Assembly: GCA_046542355.1 (NCBI GenBank)
Contig: JBKHBN010000014.1
Location: forward strand, 1-39,371
From: UBA1672 sp046542355
GTDB taxonomy: Bacteria > Pseudomonadota > Alphaproteobacteria > Micavibrionales > Micavibrionaceae
Length of the DNA: 39,371 bases
Reading direction: 5' to 3'
Each line of letters begins with the position of its first letter. The stretch's first letter is position 1. Shown here in pieces: positions 24,847 to 32,092 of the stretch. The position numbers and the translations under genes are program-made. The notes beneath the pieces are model-generated. The model searched no databases, had not been told where the DNA came from, and saw only the letters and a program-made list of their open reading frames with translations.

Positions 24847-26572
24847 GTGTTTCTTCTTTGGCGCCGGGATGAGTGATGGCTCCTGTGCGCGCAGAGCCAA
24901 CAAGTTGCGCATATTTGTACAAAGCTCCACTACGGTAGTTTGTTTCACGCGGTGTCCACTCCTTTTGGCGCCTTTGCAGCTCTTCTTCGCTTAAATCAAC
25001 TTCGAGCGTACCTTTTTCAGCATCGATGCGGATTATATCTCCATTTTCAATAAGCGCGATTGGCCCGCCAAGAGCAGCTTCTGGCCCTACATGGCCGATA
25101 CAAAAGCCGCGCGTTCCTCCTGAAAAGCGGCCATCTGTAATCAGCGCGACCTTACCGCCTGTACCCTGCCCGTATAGAGCAGCTGTTGTGGAGAGCATTT
25201 CGCGCATACCCGGGCCGCCTCTTGGCCCTTCATAGCGGATAATAAGGACATCGCCTTCTTCATATTCGCGGTTTTGCACAGCCTTAAAACAGGCATCTTC
25301 ACCATCAAATACGCGCGCAGGCCCTTCAAAAACAAGCTCTGTCATGCCGGCTGTTTTTACAATTGCTCCATCGGGTGCCAGATTTCCTTTCAAACCGACT
25401 ACGCCGCCTGTTGGAAAAATCGGTTTTTTTACCGGATAGACGACATCCTGATCTTCGGGGAATGTTACGTTTTCAAGGTTTTCGGCCAGCGTTTTTCCAC
25501 TGACGGTTATGCAGTCACCGTGAATATAGCCGTTATCCAGCAATTCCTTGAGCACAACGCTAATGCCGCCAATTTCATACAGATCTTTGGCAACATAGCG
25601 ACCGCCCGGGCGTAAATTGGCCATATAAGGGGTTTTTTTGAAAATCTCTGTGATATCAAAGAGATCGAAATCTATACCTGCCTCATTTGCTATTGCCGGA
25701 AGGTGCAGCGCTGCGTTGGTTGATCCGCCCGTTGCGGCAACTACAGCGGCGGCATTTTCCAATGATTTGCGCGTTACAATATCACGCGGACGAGGCCCGC
25801 CGTTACGGATCAGTTCTACAACCGCCTGCCCCGACGCATAGGCATATTCATCACGGGTTTCATAAGGCGCCGGAGCTCCCGCAGAATTTGGCAGGGCAAG
25901 GCCGATTGCCTCGCTGACGCAAGCCATTGTATTTGCCGTAAACTGTCCGCCGCAGGCTCCCGCCGAAGGACAGGCTACGCTTTCCAGCTCTTGCAGCTCT
26001 TCATCTGTAATCGCACCGCATGAGTGCTGTCCCACAGCTTCGAATACATTAACAACATCAACATCCTTGCCCTTATACCTTCCCGGTAATATTGTCCCTC
26101 CGTACATGAATACGCTGGGAACGTTCAGGCGTACCATAACCATCATCATCCCGGGCAGAGATTTGTCACAGCCTGCCAGCCCAACCAGCGCATCATAGCA
26201 ATGTCCGCGCATGGTCAGCTCAACAGAATCCGCAATTACTTCTCGCGATACCAAAGAAGAGCGCATCCCTTCATGCCCCATGGCGATGCCGTCTGTAACT
26301 GTAATCGTGGTGAATTCACGCGGGGTTGCGCCCGATTTATCAACGCCCTTTTTCACGGCCTGTGCCTGACGTCCCAAGGAAATGTTACAGGGCGCTGCCT
26401 CGTTCCAGCAGGTCGCTACGCCAACAAATGGCTGGTGGATCTGTTTTTCGGTAAGCCCCATTGCATAATAGTATGAACGGTGGGGCGCTGATTTTGCGCC
26501 TTCGGTAACATATCGGCTAAGGAGCTTGTCTTTATTCCACCCGTCCGGGTGCTGATTTTTGTAATCCGGCAT
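24827..26572 (-). CDS. ilvD: Dihydroxy-acid dehydratase
   Basis: Iron-sulfur dehydratase of the third step in valine/isoleucine synthesis. Cluster cysteines are in VATCWNEAAPCNI, GLAGCDKSLPGMMM and SAGACGGQFTANTMA. Other landmarks are AMGHEGMRSSLVSRE, ATGGSTNAALHLPAIA, YEGPRGGPGMREML and TDGRFSGGTRGFCIGHVGPE. I chose the ATG at 26572 (581 residues, MPDYKNQHPDGW) because AAGGA lies eight bases upstream; the ATG nine bases earlier sits directly on that site. The 3' end overlaps the transpeptidase start. Confidence 0.95.
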   Translation of the reverse strand: MPDYKNQHPDGWNKDKLLSRYVTEGAKSAPHRSYYYAMGLTEKQIHQPFVGVATCWNEAAPCNISLGRQAQAVKKGVDKSGATPREFTTITVTDGIAMGHEGMRSSLVSREVIADSVELTMRGHCYDALVGLAGCDKSLPGMMMVMVRLNVPSVFMYGGTILPGRYKGKDVDVVNVFEAVGQHSCGAITDEELQELESVACPSAGACGGQFTANTMACVSEAIGLALPNSAGAPAPYETRDEYAYASGQAVVELIRNGGPRPRDIVTRKSLENAAAVVAATGGSTNAALHLPAIANEAGIDFDLFDITEIFKKTPYMANLRPGGRYVAKDLYEIGGISVVLKELLDNGYIHGDCITVSGKTLAENLENVTFPEDQDVVYPVKKPIFPTGGVVGLKGNLAPDGAIVKTAGMTELVFEGPARVFDGEDACFKAVQNREYEEGDVLIIRYEGPRGGPGMREMLSTTAALYGQGTGGKVALITDGRFSGGTRGFCIGHVGPEAALGGPIALIENGDIIRIDAEKGTLEVDLSEEELQRRQKEWTPRETNYRSGALYKYAQLVGSARTGAITHPGAKEETHVFVDL

Positions 26573-26648
26573 GCGACCCATCCTTTTTGTTTGTGATTTT
26601 TATTTCAATATCTTATTCAATATCCAAGCAGCCTATACCTGCCTGAGT

Positions 26649-27275
26649 TTATAGTTTGTTTCTTGGCTCGGTTTGTTGCTTTTCAGCGTCTTCAACTTCT
26701 TCTTTGATTTTGCCGATTTCGATTTCTGCATCCTCATTACCCTCTTCTGCCAGAACCATTTCATTATAGAAGCGTCTAAACACCTCTCCATTTGAGATAT
26801 AAGGAATACGGATAATACGCTGCCCTGTTCCAGCGATAACAACATTGGCATAGCCAAGAAGATGGCCCAGGAGCATGCGCTCAAGGTCTATACTTTCGAC
26901 CTTACTCAAGCGCACATCAACAACGTCCATTTGTAAAAGCCCATAGCGCGCCAGCACGCGCTTGTTTGTGACAACGAGAAGAAGGAAATGCTGTGTTAAT
27001 ATGGCGATACAAAACATTAACACCCCGGCAACGCCCAAAAGCATCCCAAGGGGCTGAATATAGAACAGCAAGAATGATGCTACACACAATACGGCAATCG
27101 AACGCCAGTATATCGCCCAATGCACTTTGGCCCGCAGGAGAATTTCTTCTCCACTGACCAGCATGTTTTCAAGCTCCATTTCCTGATCTTTACGCAAAAC
27201 GCGGGATTTTTTTGCCTTTTTGGACCGCCCATGCGATATATCTCGTGTCTTCTTCTTTGCTCCGCTCATAGTCAT
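26649..27275 (-). CDS. PH domain-containing membrane protein (bPH2 type), second of a pair
   Basis: A 208-residue protein. A very basic N-terminus (1-30) is followed by two membrane helices (about 52-98: YWRSIAVLCVASFLLFYI, GMLLGVAGVLMFCIAILTQ). A bacterial PH-like domain of the YdbS/bPH2 type follows, with LVVTNKRVLARYGLLQMDV, LSKVESIDLERMLLGHLLGY and IPYISNGEVFRRFYNEMV. The C-terminal 35 residues are strongly acidic and Glu-rich. It starts right after the TAA of the partner gene (TAA-ATG), so they are cotranscribed and may form a hetero-oligomer. The role is unknown. Confidence 0.75.
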   Translation of the reverse strand: MTMSGAKKKTRDISHGRSKKAKKSRVLRKDQEMELENMLVSGEEILLRAKVHWAIYWRSIAVLCVASFLLFYIQPLGMLLGVAGVLMFCIAILTQHFLLLVVTNKRVLARYGLLQMDVVDVRLSKVESIDLERMLLGHLLGYANVVIAGTGQRIIRIPYISNGEVFRRFYNEMVLAEEGNEDAEIEIGKIKEEVEDAEKQQTEPRNKL

Positions 27276-27809
27276 TTACCTTAGTTTTGCATCTTCGATT
27301 GATCTGCGGAATTTTATCGGGTCTTCTATGGGAGGAAGCACCACTTCTCCAACCCCCATACCACGTATCATGACACGTCCATAATTAAATACTCGCCCCA
27401 AAATTGTCTGCAGTACGTTTACACCTTCAATCCGATCAATGCTGATCTCCCCAACCTGACGCGCTACCAACCCGCGTTTGTAGACCAGGCGGATGTTTGT
27501 AATGGCGATCTCCGTTGTAACTTTTATCACCATCATGTGTGCAAATTTTAAAAGTCCGAATATAAAAAACAGAAAGGCTACGCCGCGAATGCCCGGGTGA
27601 ATCTGCTGTATCGCGCCGAGGAATCCTGCCCTTTGCGGATCAATATATCCTGATAATTCGTATCCTTTGTAAGCAGCAAACATTATGACTATGGAGAGTA
27701 TAACGCCCCATACGATGGACATGAACGCACCCACGGTATACATCCAGTGAAATTTACCGACGTAAACAAGCTCCTCATCAGGGCTAAGTGATTGTTGGAC
27801 ATAAAGCAT
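27276..27809 (-). CDS. PH domain-containing membrane protein (bPH2 type), first of a pair
   Basis: A 177-residue protein starting MLYVQQSLSPDEELVYVGKF, with two membrane spans (YTVGAFMSIVWGVILSIVIM; GVAFLFFIFGLLKFAHMMVI). The PH-like core follows: EIAITNIRLVYKRGLVARQV, EISIDRIEGVNVLQTILGRV and NYGRVMIRGMGVGEVVLPPI, closing with EDPIKFRRSIEDAK. This closely follows the DUF304/bPH2 pattern. It is directly upstream of the second PH protein with no gap. No flanking gene indicates a pathway. Confidence 0.8.
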   Translation of the reverse strand: MLYVQQSLSPDEELVYVGKFHWMYTVGAFMSIVWGVILSIVIMFAAYKGYELSGYIDPQRAGFLGAIQQIHPGIRGVAFLFFIFGLLKFAHMMVIKVTTEIAITNIRLVYKRGLVARQVGEISIDRIEGVNVLQTILGRVFNYGRVMIRGMGVGEVVLPPIEDPIKFRRSIEDAKLR

Positions 27810-28082
27810 ATATAGCCGCCTAAACTATCAAAGGTTAATCCGGTTCAGGCAATCCTCGCGCAGAACCCAGCGGGTAGATAATATATATCTCCTGACGACC
27901 TCGCAAGTTACAATTCCATTAGACAAGAAAGCTTTACACAGATTATAAGAAATAACCCGCCCAGCCTTCCCTGATTCACGACTGTTTCGGGTCTTTTGTG
28001 GCTTTTTACTTATCACATCCATTAATCTGTGTTATGATTATCGGATCATTTTATGGATCAAAAAGGCACTTGATAAACCATC

Positions 28083-28289
28083 ATGCATGAAGAACAAGAA
28101 GAATTAAAGGCCAAGCTGTCTGAATATCAAGTTGAGCACAAGGCTCTGGATGAGCTGATTGAGAAGGCCATGCTCAGTGATACCCCGGTTAACCTGTTGC
28201 ATATGCAACAGCTCAAGAAAAAGAAGTTATGGCTTAAAGACATGATTCAAAAGCTTGAGAGCGCCCTGATTGACGATATTATAGCCTAA
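28083..28289 (+). CDS. YdcH family protein (DUF465)
   Basis: A 68-residue, all-helical, highly charged protein: EEQEELKAKLSEYQVEHKAL, DELIEKAM, then MQQLKKKKLWLKDMIQKLES. This is the DUF465/YdcH coiled-coil hairpin. Function is unknown. It is commonly found upstream of purE in alphaproteobacteria, as here (173 bases before purE). The alternative of a spurious frame is unlikely given the family match. Confidence 0.85.
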   Translation: MHEEQEELKAKLSEYQVEHKALDELIEKAMLSDTPVNLLHMQQLKKKKLWLKDMIQKLESALIDDIIA

Positions 28290-28462
28290 GAATTTGCTTT
28301 GCTATATTTAAGTTGCTCCTTAAATAAGGTCGTGAAATTATAACCTTGCGGCATTCATTTGTTTTTCTTATAAGTAAATAACTCCGGTTGTTTCCCTGAA
28401 TTTGCTGTTAAGCAATCGGAATTTTGCTTTTTAATCTATTACAAAAAATACAGGTGCGCATC
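28290..28462. promoter_or_regulatory. ydcH-purE intergenic leader
   Basis: This 173-base gap holds a possible hairpin, CCGGTTG (28383-28389) with CAATCGG and one G-T pair, followed by a T-rich run, which could end the ydcH transcript. It should also carry the purE promoter. No riboswitch fold was recognised. Confidence 0.3.
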
Positions 28463-29002
28463 ATGACAGCCCCGCAAGATGGTTTTATAGAACAAGACAA
28501 CCTTAATGATGGCACCCCTTCGGTTGGCGTTATCATGGGGTCGCAGTCCGACTGGAAAACGATGCGCTCTGCGCGTGATGCGCTTGTAGCGCTTGGTATA
28601 GCACACGAAGTTAAAATCGTTTCTGCGCACCGTACACCTGATCGTATGTACGAGTATGCACGCACAGCCAAAGAGCGCGGCTTAAAAGTTATTATTGCGG
28701 GTGCGGGAGGCGCTGCCCATCTTCCCGGAATGATTGCGAGCATCACAAGCCTTCCGGTTCTAGGTGTGCCCATTAAAAGCAAACCCCTAAAAGGTATGGA
28801 CAGTTTGCTCTCTATTGTTCAAATGCCTGCGGGCGTTCCTGTTGGCACTCTTGCAATCGGGCACGCGGGAGCTAAGAACGCAGCTTTACTGGCGGCTTCT
28901 ATTTTAGGGATATCAAACCCTCATATTCAAAATGCGCTTGAATCCTACCGCGCGGAGCAAAGCGCAGAGGTTGCCGACACCCCTTTAGATGACAAGGTTT
29001 AA
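28463..29002 (+). CDS. purE: N5-carboxyaminoimidazole ribonucleotide mutase
   Basis: Shifts the carboxyl of N5-CAIR to CAIR in purine synthesis. Class I PurE motifs: VIMGSQSDWKTM, VSAHRTPDRM, VIIAGAGGAAHLPGMIAS and GVPIKSKPLKGMDSL. I chose the ATG at 28463 (179 residues, MTAPQDG) with AGGTG six bases upstream over an earlier in-frame start at 28424. It is three bases ahead of purK. The N-terminal ~20 residues are an extension before the core. Confidence 0.95.
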   Translation: MTAPQDGFIEQDNLNDGTPSVGVIMGSQSDWKTMRSARDALVALGIAHEVKIVSAHRTPDRMYEYARTAKERGLKVIIAGAGGAAHLPGMIASITSLPVLGVPIKSKPLKGMDSLLSIVQMPAGVPVGTLAIGHAGAKNAALLAASILGISNPHIQNALESYRAEQSAEVADTPLDDKV

Positions 29003-29005
29003 TCC

Positions 29006-30109
29006 ATGCCCTCCTCCCTCCTTCCTGCTGGCTTTACTCTTGGTATTCTTGGCGGCGGACAGCTTGGGAGAATGAGCGCACTGGCAGCAGCGCGCTTGGG
29101 AATTGCGGTTATTATCTACTGCCCTGAAGAAGATTGCCCTGCTTCTTATGCCTCCAAAGACATTATAGTTGCAGAATATGACGATGAAGAAGCCTTACGC
29201 CTTTTTTCTGATAAAACCGATATTATTTCCTATGAGTTCGAAAATATTCCCGTTTCTACAATTGTGCATCTTGAAACCCTTAAACCCGGAAGTGTTTTGC
29301 CTGAAAGAACACTGCTTGACATCTCTCAGGATCGCATTAAAGAGAAAAGTTTTGTAAATTCTCTTGGTATTGACACTGTGCGGTGGAAGGCCATAACCTC
29401 TCTTGACGATATTAAACAAACTTGTGAGGAGTGGGGCTGTGCGCGTTTTATCCTAAAAACCACGCGTTTTGGCTATGATGGCAAAGGACAATTCAAGGGG
29501 CAGCGCGACACTCTTCTTGATGATGCGGCTCTTGCAGGCTTTATGAAGAGCACAGCAGATCAAGCCTTTATCATGGAGGATTTTTCTTCTTTCGATTATG
29601 AGGTTTCTGTTGTCGTTGCCAGAGATCAATACGGTAAAACAGAGTTTTACGGCCCTATGCTCAATGAACACAAGAACCATATATTGCATAAAACCACAAT
29701 TCCTTGCGGCTCGTCTTCCAGCATCTTTACACAAAGCCGGAATATAGCAGATACAATTGCCCGCGCAGTCAATCTGATCGGTGTGCTTACGGTAGAATTC
29801 TTTGTTGTGAATTCCGATACGCTGCTGGTTAACGAGATTGCTCCGCGCACCCATAATTCCGGGCACTGGAGTGTTGATGCCTGCGCCGTTTCACAATTCG
29901 AAAATCATGTCCGGTGTGTTTGTGGCCTTCCCGCCGGAGCGCCGGAGCGCCACAGTGATGCCACTATGGTTAACCTTATAGGACACGACATTGAGACGAT
30001 TAATCACTATTTGAATGAACCACGTACATGTGTGCACCTGTATGGGAAAAAAGAGATAAAGGAGGGGCGAAAAATGGGGCATATCACCACACTACACCCC
30101 AAAAGCTAG
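29006..30109 (+). CDS. purK: N5-carboxyaminoimidazole ribonucleotide synthase
   Basis: ATP-grasp ligase that carboxylates AIR to feed PurE. It has the N-terminal LGILGGGQLGRMSALAAARL, the ATP-grasp lid FILKTTRFGYDGKGQ, the central IMEDFSSFDYEVSVVVARD, and EIAPRTHNSGHWSVDACAVS near the metal site. It closes with HLYGKKEIKEGRKMGHIT. The 367-residue length is normal. It is tightly linked to purE (three-base gap) and is followed by fumC after 13 bases, so one transcript is likely. Confidence 0.95.
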   Translation: MPSSLLPAGFTLGILGGGQLGRMSALAAARLGIAVIIYCPEEDCPASYASKDIIVAEYDDEEALRLFSDKTDIISYEFENIPVSTIVHLETLKPGSVLPERTLLDISQDRIKEKSFVNSLGIDTVRWKAITSLDDIKQTCEEWGCARFILKTTRFGYDGKGQFKGQRDTLLDDAALAGFMKSTADQAFIMEDFSSFDYEVSVVVARDQYGKTEFYGPMLNEHKNHILHKTTIPCGSSSSIFTQSRNIADTIARAVNLIGVLTVEFFVVNSDTLLVNEIAPRTHNSGHWSVDACAVSQFENHVRCVCGLPAGAPERHSDATMVNLIGHDIETINHYLNEPRTCVHLYGKKEIKEGRKMGHITTLHPKS

Positions 30110-30122
30110 AAAGGATTCCATT

Positions 30123-31544
30123 ATGAGCACCTCAGATCAGGACGCAAACAAAATGCAAACGAGGCGCGAAAGCGATTCACTTGGCGTTATTGATGTCCCG
30201 GCAGAACACTATTGGGGAGCGCAGACGCAGCGGTCTTTGCATAATTTCAAGATCGGTGTGGAGATTATGCCATTTGCCCTGATAAAGGCGCTGGGCGTTC
30301 AGAAGAAAGCAGCGGCGCTTGCCAATATGGAACTTGGCGCACTGGATCCCAAGCTGGGTGATGCTATCGTGCGCGCCGCCGAGGATGTTATTGACGGAAC
30401 GCTGGCAGCAGAATTTCCTCTTGTTGTCTGGCAAACCGGCTCAGGAACGCAGAGCAACATGAATGCCAACGAGGTTATCTCTAACCGGGCGATTGAGCTT
30501 CTTGGCGGAGAGCGCGGCAGCAAAACGCCTGTACACCCCAACGATCATGTCAATATGGGGCAATCCTCAAATGACACCTTCCCCAGCGTTATGCATATTG
30601 CTGCTGTTGAGGAGGTGTATCATGAGCTGCTTCCTGCTCTTAACAGCCTATACCAGTCTTTGAATGAAAAGGCCAAAGAGTTTGAAACTATTGTAAAAAT
30701 CGGTAGAACGCACCTTCAGGATGCAACGCCTCTTACATTGGGACAGACATTTTCCGGTTATGCCAAACAGGTAGAGCTTGGTATAGAGCGGATCAATAGC
30801 TGTATGCCGCGATTAAAGCAATTGGCTCAGGGAGGGACGGCTGTTGGTACCGGCATTAATACAAAAGCCGGTTTTGCAGAGAAATTTGCGCGTCATGTTT
30901 CCCAGATCACCGGACAAGCCTTTGAGAGCGCAGATAACAAGTTTGAGGCGCTAGCCGCGCATGATGCTTTGGTCGAGTTATCGGGCGCTCTTAATGTCGT
31001 GGCTGTGTCTTTAATGAAGATTGCGCATGATACCAGAATGCTCGGATCTGGGCCGCGCTGCGGTATCGGTGAGCTGAGCCTTCCTGCCAATGAACCAGGC
31101 TCATCCATTATGCCCGGAAAAATCAACCCGACGCAGTGTGAGGCTCTGACAATGGTGTGCACACAAGTTATGGGCAATCATGTCACCGTTACGGTTGCTG
31201 GTTCTAACGGGCATTTTGAGCTCAATGTGTTTAAGCCGGTTATAATTTACAATGTCTTGCAATCTATAAAGCTTTTAGCCGATGCGTCAAACAGCTTTAC
31301 GCAAAATTGCGTTGTTGGCATTAAGGCCAATGAAGAGCGGATTTCCAAGCTTTTGCAAGAAAGCCTGATGCTGGTGACTGCTTTAAATCCCTATATTGGT
31401 TATGATAATGCTGCCAAGATTGCCAAAAAGGCGCATGAGGAGGGTTCTACTCTTAAAGAGGCTGCTGTTGCACTTGAGCTATTGAGCGAAGAGCAATTTG
31501 ATGCGTGGGTCAATCCACTGAATATGATCAAACCAAAGGATTAG
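30123..31544 (+). CDS. fumC: Fumarate hydratase class II
   Basis: Oxygen-stable fumarase of the TCA cycle. Signature GSSIMPGKINPTQCE around 326-340 carries the catalytic serine; THLQDATPL has the conserved His197. TGSGTQSNMNANEVISNRA is the N-terminal substrate region. Length 473 is slightly long owing to a 15-residue N-terminal extension. The ATG at 30123 has AAAGGA seven bases upstream; an ATG at residue 11 is the alternative. It is the last gene of the purE-purK transcript. Confidence 0.96.
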   Translation: MSTSDQDANKMQTRRESDSLGVIDVPAEHYWGAQTQRSLHNFKIGVEIMPFALIKALGVQKKAAALANMELGALDPKLGDAIVRAAEDVIDGTLAAEFPLVVWQTGSGTQSNMNANEVISNRAIELLGGERGSKTPVHPNDHVNMGQSSNDTFPSVMHIAAVEEVYHELLPALNSLYQSLNEKAKEFETIVKIGRTHLQDATPLTLGQTFSGYAKQVELGIERINSCMPRLKQLAQGGTAVGTGINTKAGFAEKFARHVSQITGQAFESADNKFEALAAHDALVELSGALNVVAVSLMKIAHDTRMLGSGPRCGIGELSLPANEPGSSIMPGKINPTQCEALTMVCTQVMGNHVTVTVAGSNGHFELNVFKPVIIYNVLQSIKLLADASNSFTQNCVVGIKANEERISKLLQESLMLVTALNPYIGYDNAAKIAKKAHEEGSTLKEAAVALELLSEEQFDAWVNPLNMIKPKD

Positions 31545-31585
31545 ACACTTTTATCATGGCTGATCAGGATCTTTCTTCACTTGTG

Positions 31586-31857
31586 AGATAGTGTCGTCAC
31601 GTGTTATGTACAATGCTGTTGCAATTTAAAAGCAAAGAATCAATTTTTTTTGATCGCAGGACATGCTGTAGCATATTCAAGAGACAAAAAAGCAGATAAT
31701 TTGTTTTTAAATTGCAACCCGAAGGGCGCGGCAAATTTTTGTATCTAAGCCTTCAAACCGCTTGCCATTAGCTACGGCTAGTCCCTGCGCGGTTTTCAGG
31801 CTTATCTGCTAAAAATTTGCTCGCGCAGAATAGACATAACACGTGACGACACTATCT
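31586..31857. mobile_element. 272-bp non-coding nested inverted-repeat element (MITE-like)
   Basis: The ends are perfect 24-bp inverted repeats (31586-31609 and 31834-31857), beginning AGATAGTGTCGTC. Inside, a second inverted repeat pairs 31618-31636 with 31700-31718 (18 of 19). A third, imperfect long hairpin pairs the region 31726-31760 with 31787-31826, with the sub-motif TAGCTACGGCTA in its loop. No open frame is credible. The form (sharp terminal repeats, no coding, structured interior) suits a MITE or palindromic repeat family. No target duplication is visible at the edges, and no second copy was seen here. The structure is seen directly; mobility is inferred. Confidence 0.7.
31726..31826. 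repeat. Long imperfect hairpin inside the element
   Basis: GCGCGGCAAATTTTT at 31726-31740 pairs with AAAAATTTGCTCGCGC at 31811-31826. TAAGCCTTCAAACCGC pairs with GCGGTTTTCAGGCTTA a few bases inward. The loop holds TAGCTACGGCTA. The arms differ by small bulges, as in REP-like palindromes, and the DNA or its RNA could fold into a cruciform or stem-loop of about 35 pairs. Confidence 0.7.
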
Positions 31858-32073
31858 AAAAAACGCTCTGTGCGCATTAGCGGACATGCGACCAGTATTA
31901 CACTGGAAGATGCTTTCTGGCTGGAGCTCAAAGCCATTGCGAGGCGCCAAAAGCGTTCCTTAAATGATCTTATTTCCGAGATTGACCAAGAGCAGGTGCA
32001 TATCAATCTTTCCAGCGCGCTCAGGCTCTATGTTCTGCGTGATTTACAAAAACGCTTGAGAAAACGGGTATGA
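31843..32073 (+). CDS. Ribbon-helix-helix (RHH_4-type) protein
   Basis: A 76-residue small DNA-binding protein. The core KRSVRISGHATSITLEDAFW, LELKAIARRQKRSLNDLISE, IDQEQVHINLSSALRLYVLRD is the pattern of the alphaproteobacterial RHH_4 family (KRSVxIxGHxTSxSLE, NLSSALRxFVL). The only in-frame start before the core is the GTG at 31843, which lies inside the right terminal repeat of the palindromic element and has no Shine-Dalgarno. The element thus provides the first five codons. The target is unknown. It converges with the AsmA gene 20 bases downstream. Confidence 0.8.
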   Translation: MTTLSKKRSVRISGHATSITLEDAFWLELKAIARRQKRSLNDLISEIDQEQVHINLSSALRLYVLRDLQKRLRKRV

Positions 32074-32092
32074 CCTCCTTACTTTTGTGGTG

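Noticed and set aside
27828..28022. A 64-codon minus-strand open frame between the PH pair and ydcH
   Set aside because: It has no ribosome binding site, a composition unlike the neighbours and no recognisable family. It is more likely chance in a promoter-bearing gap of 273 bases.
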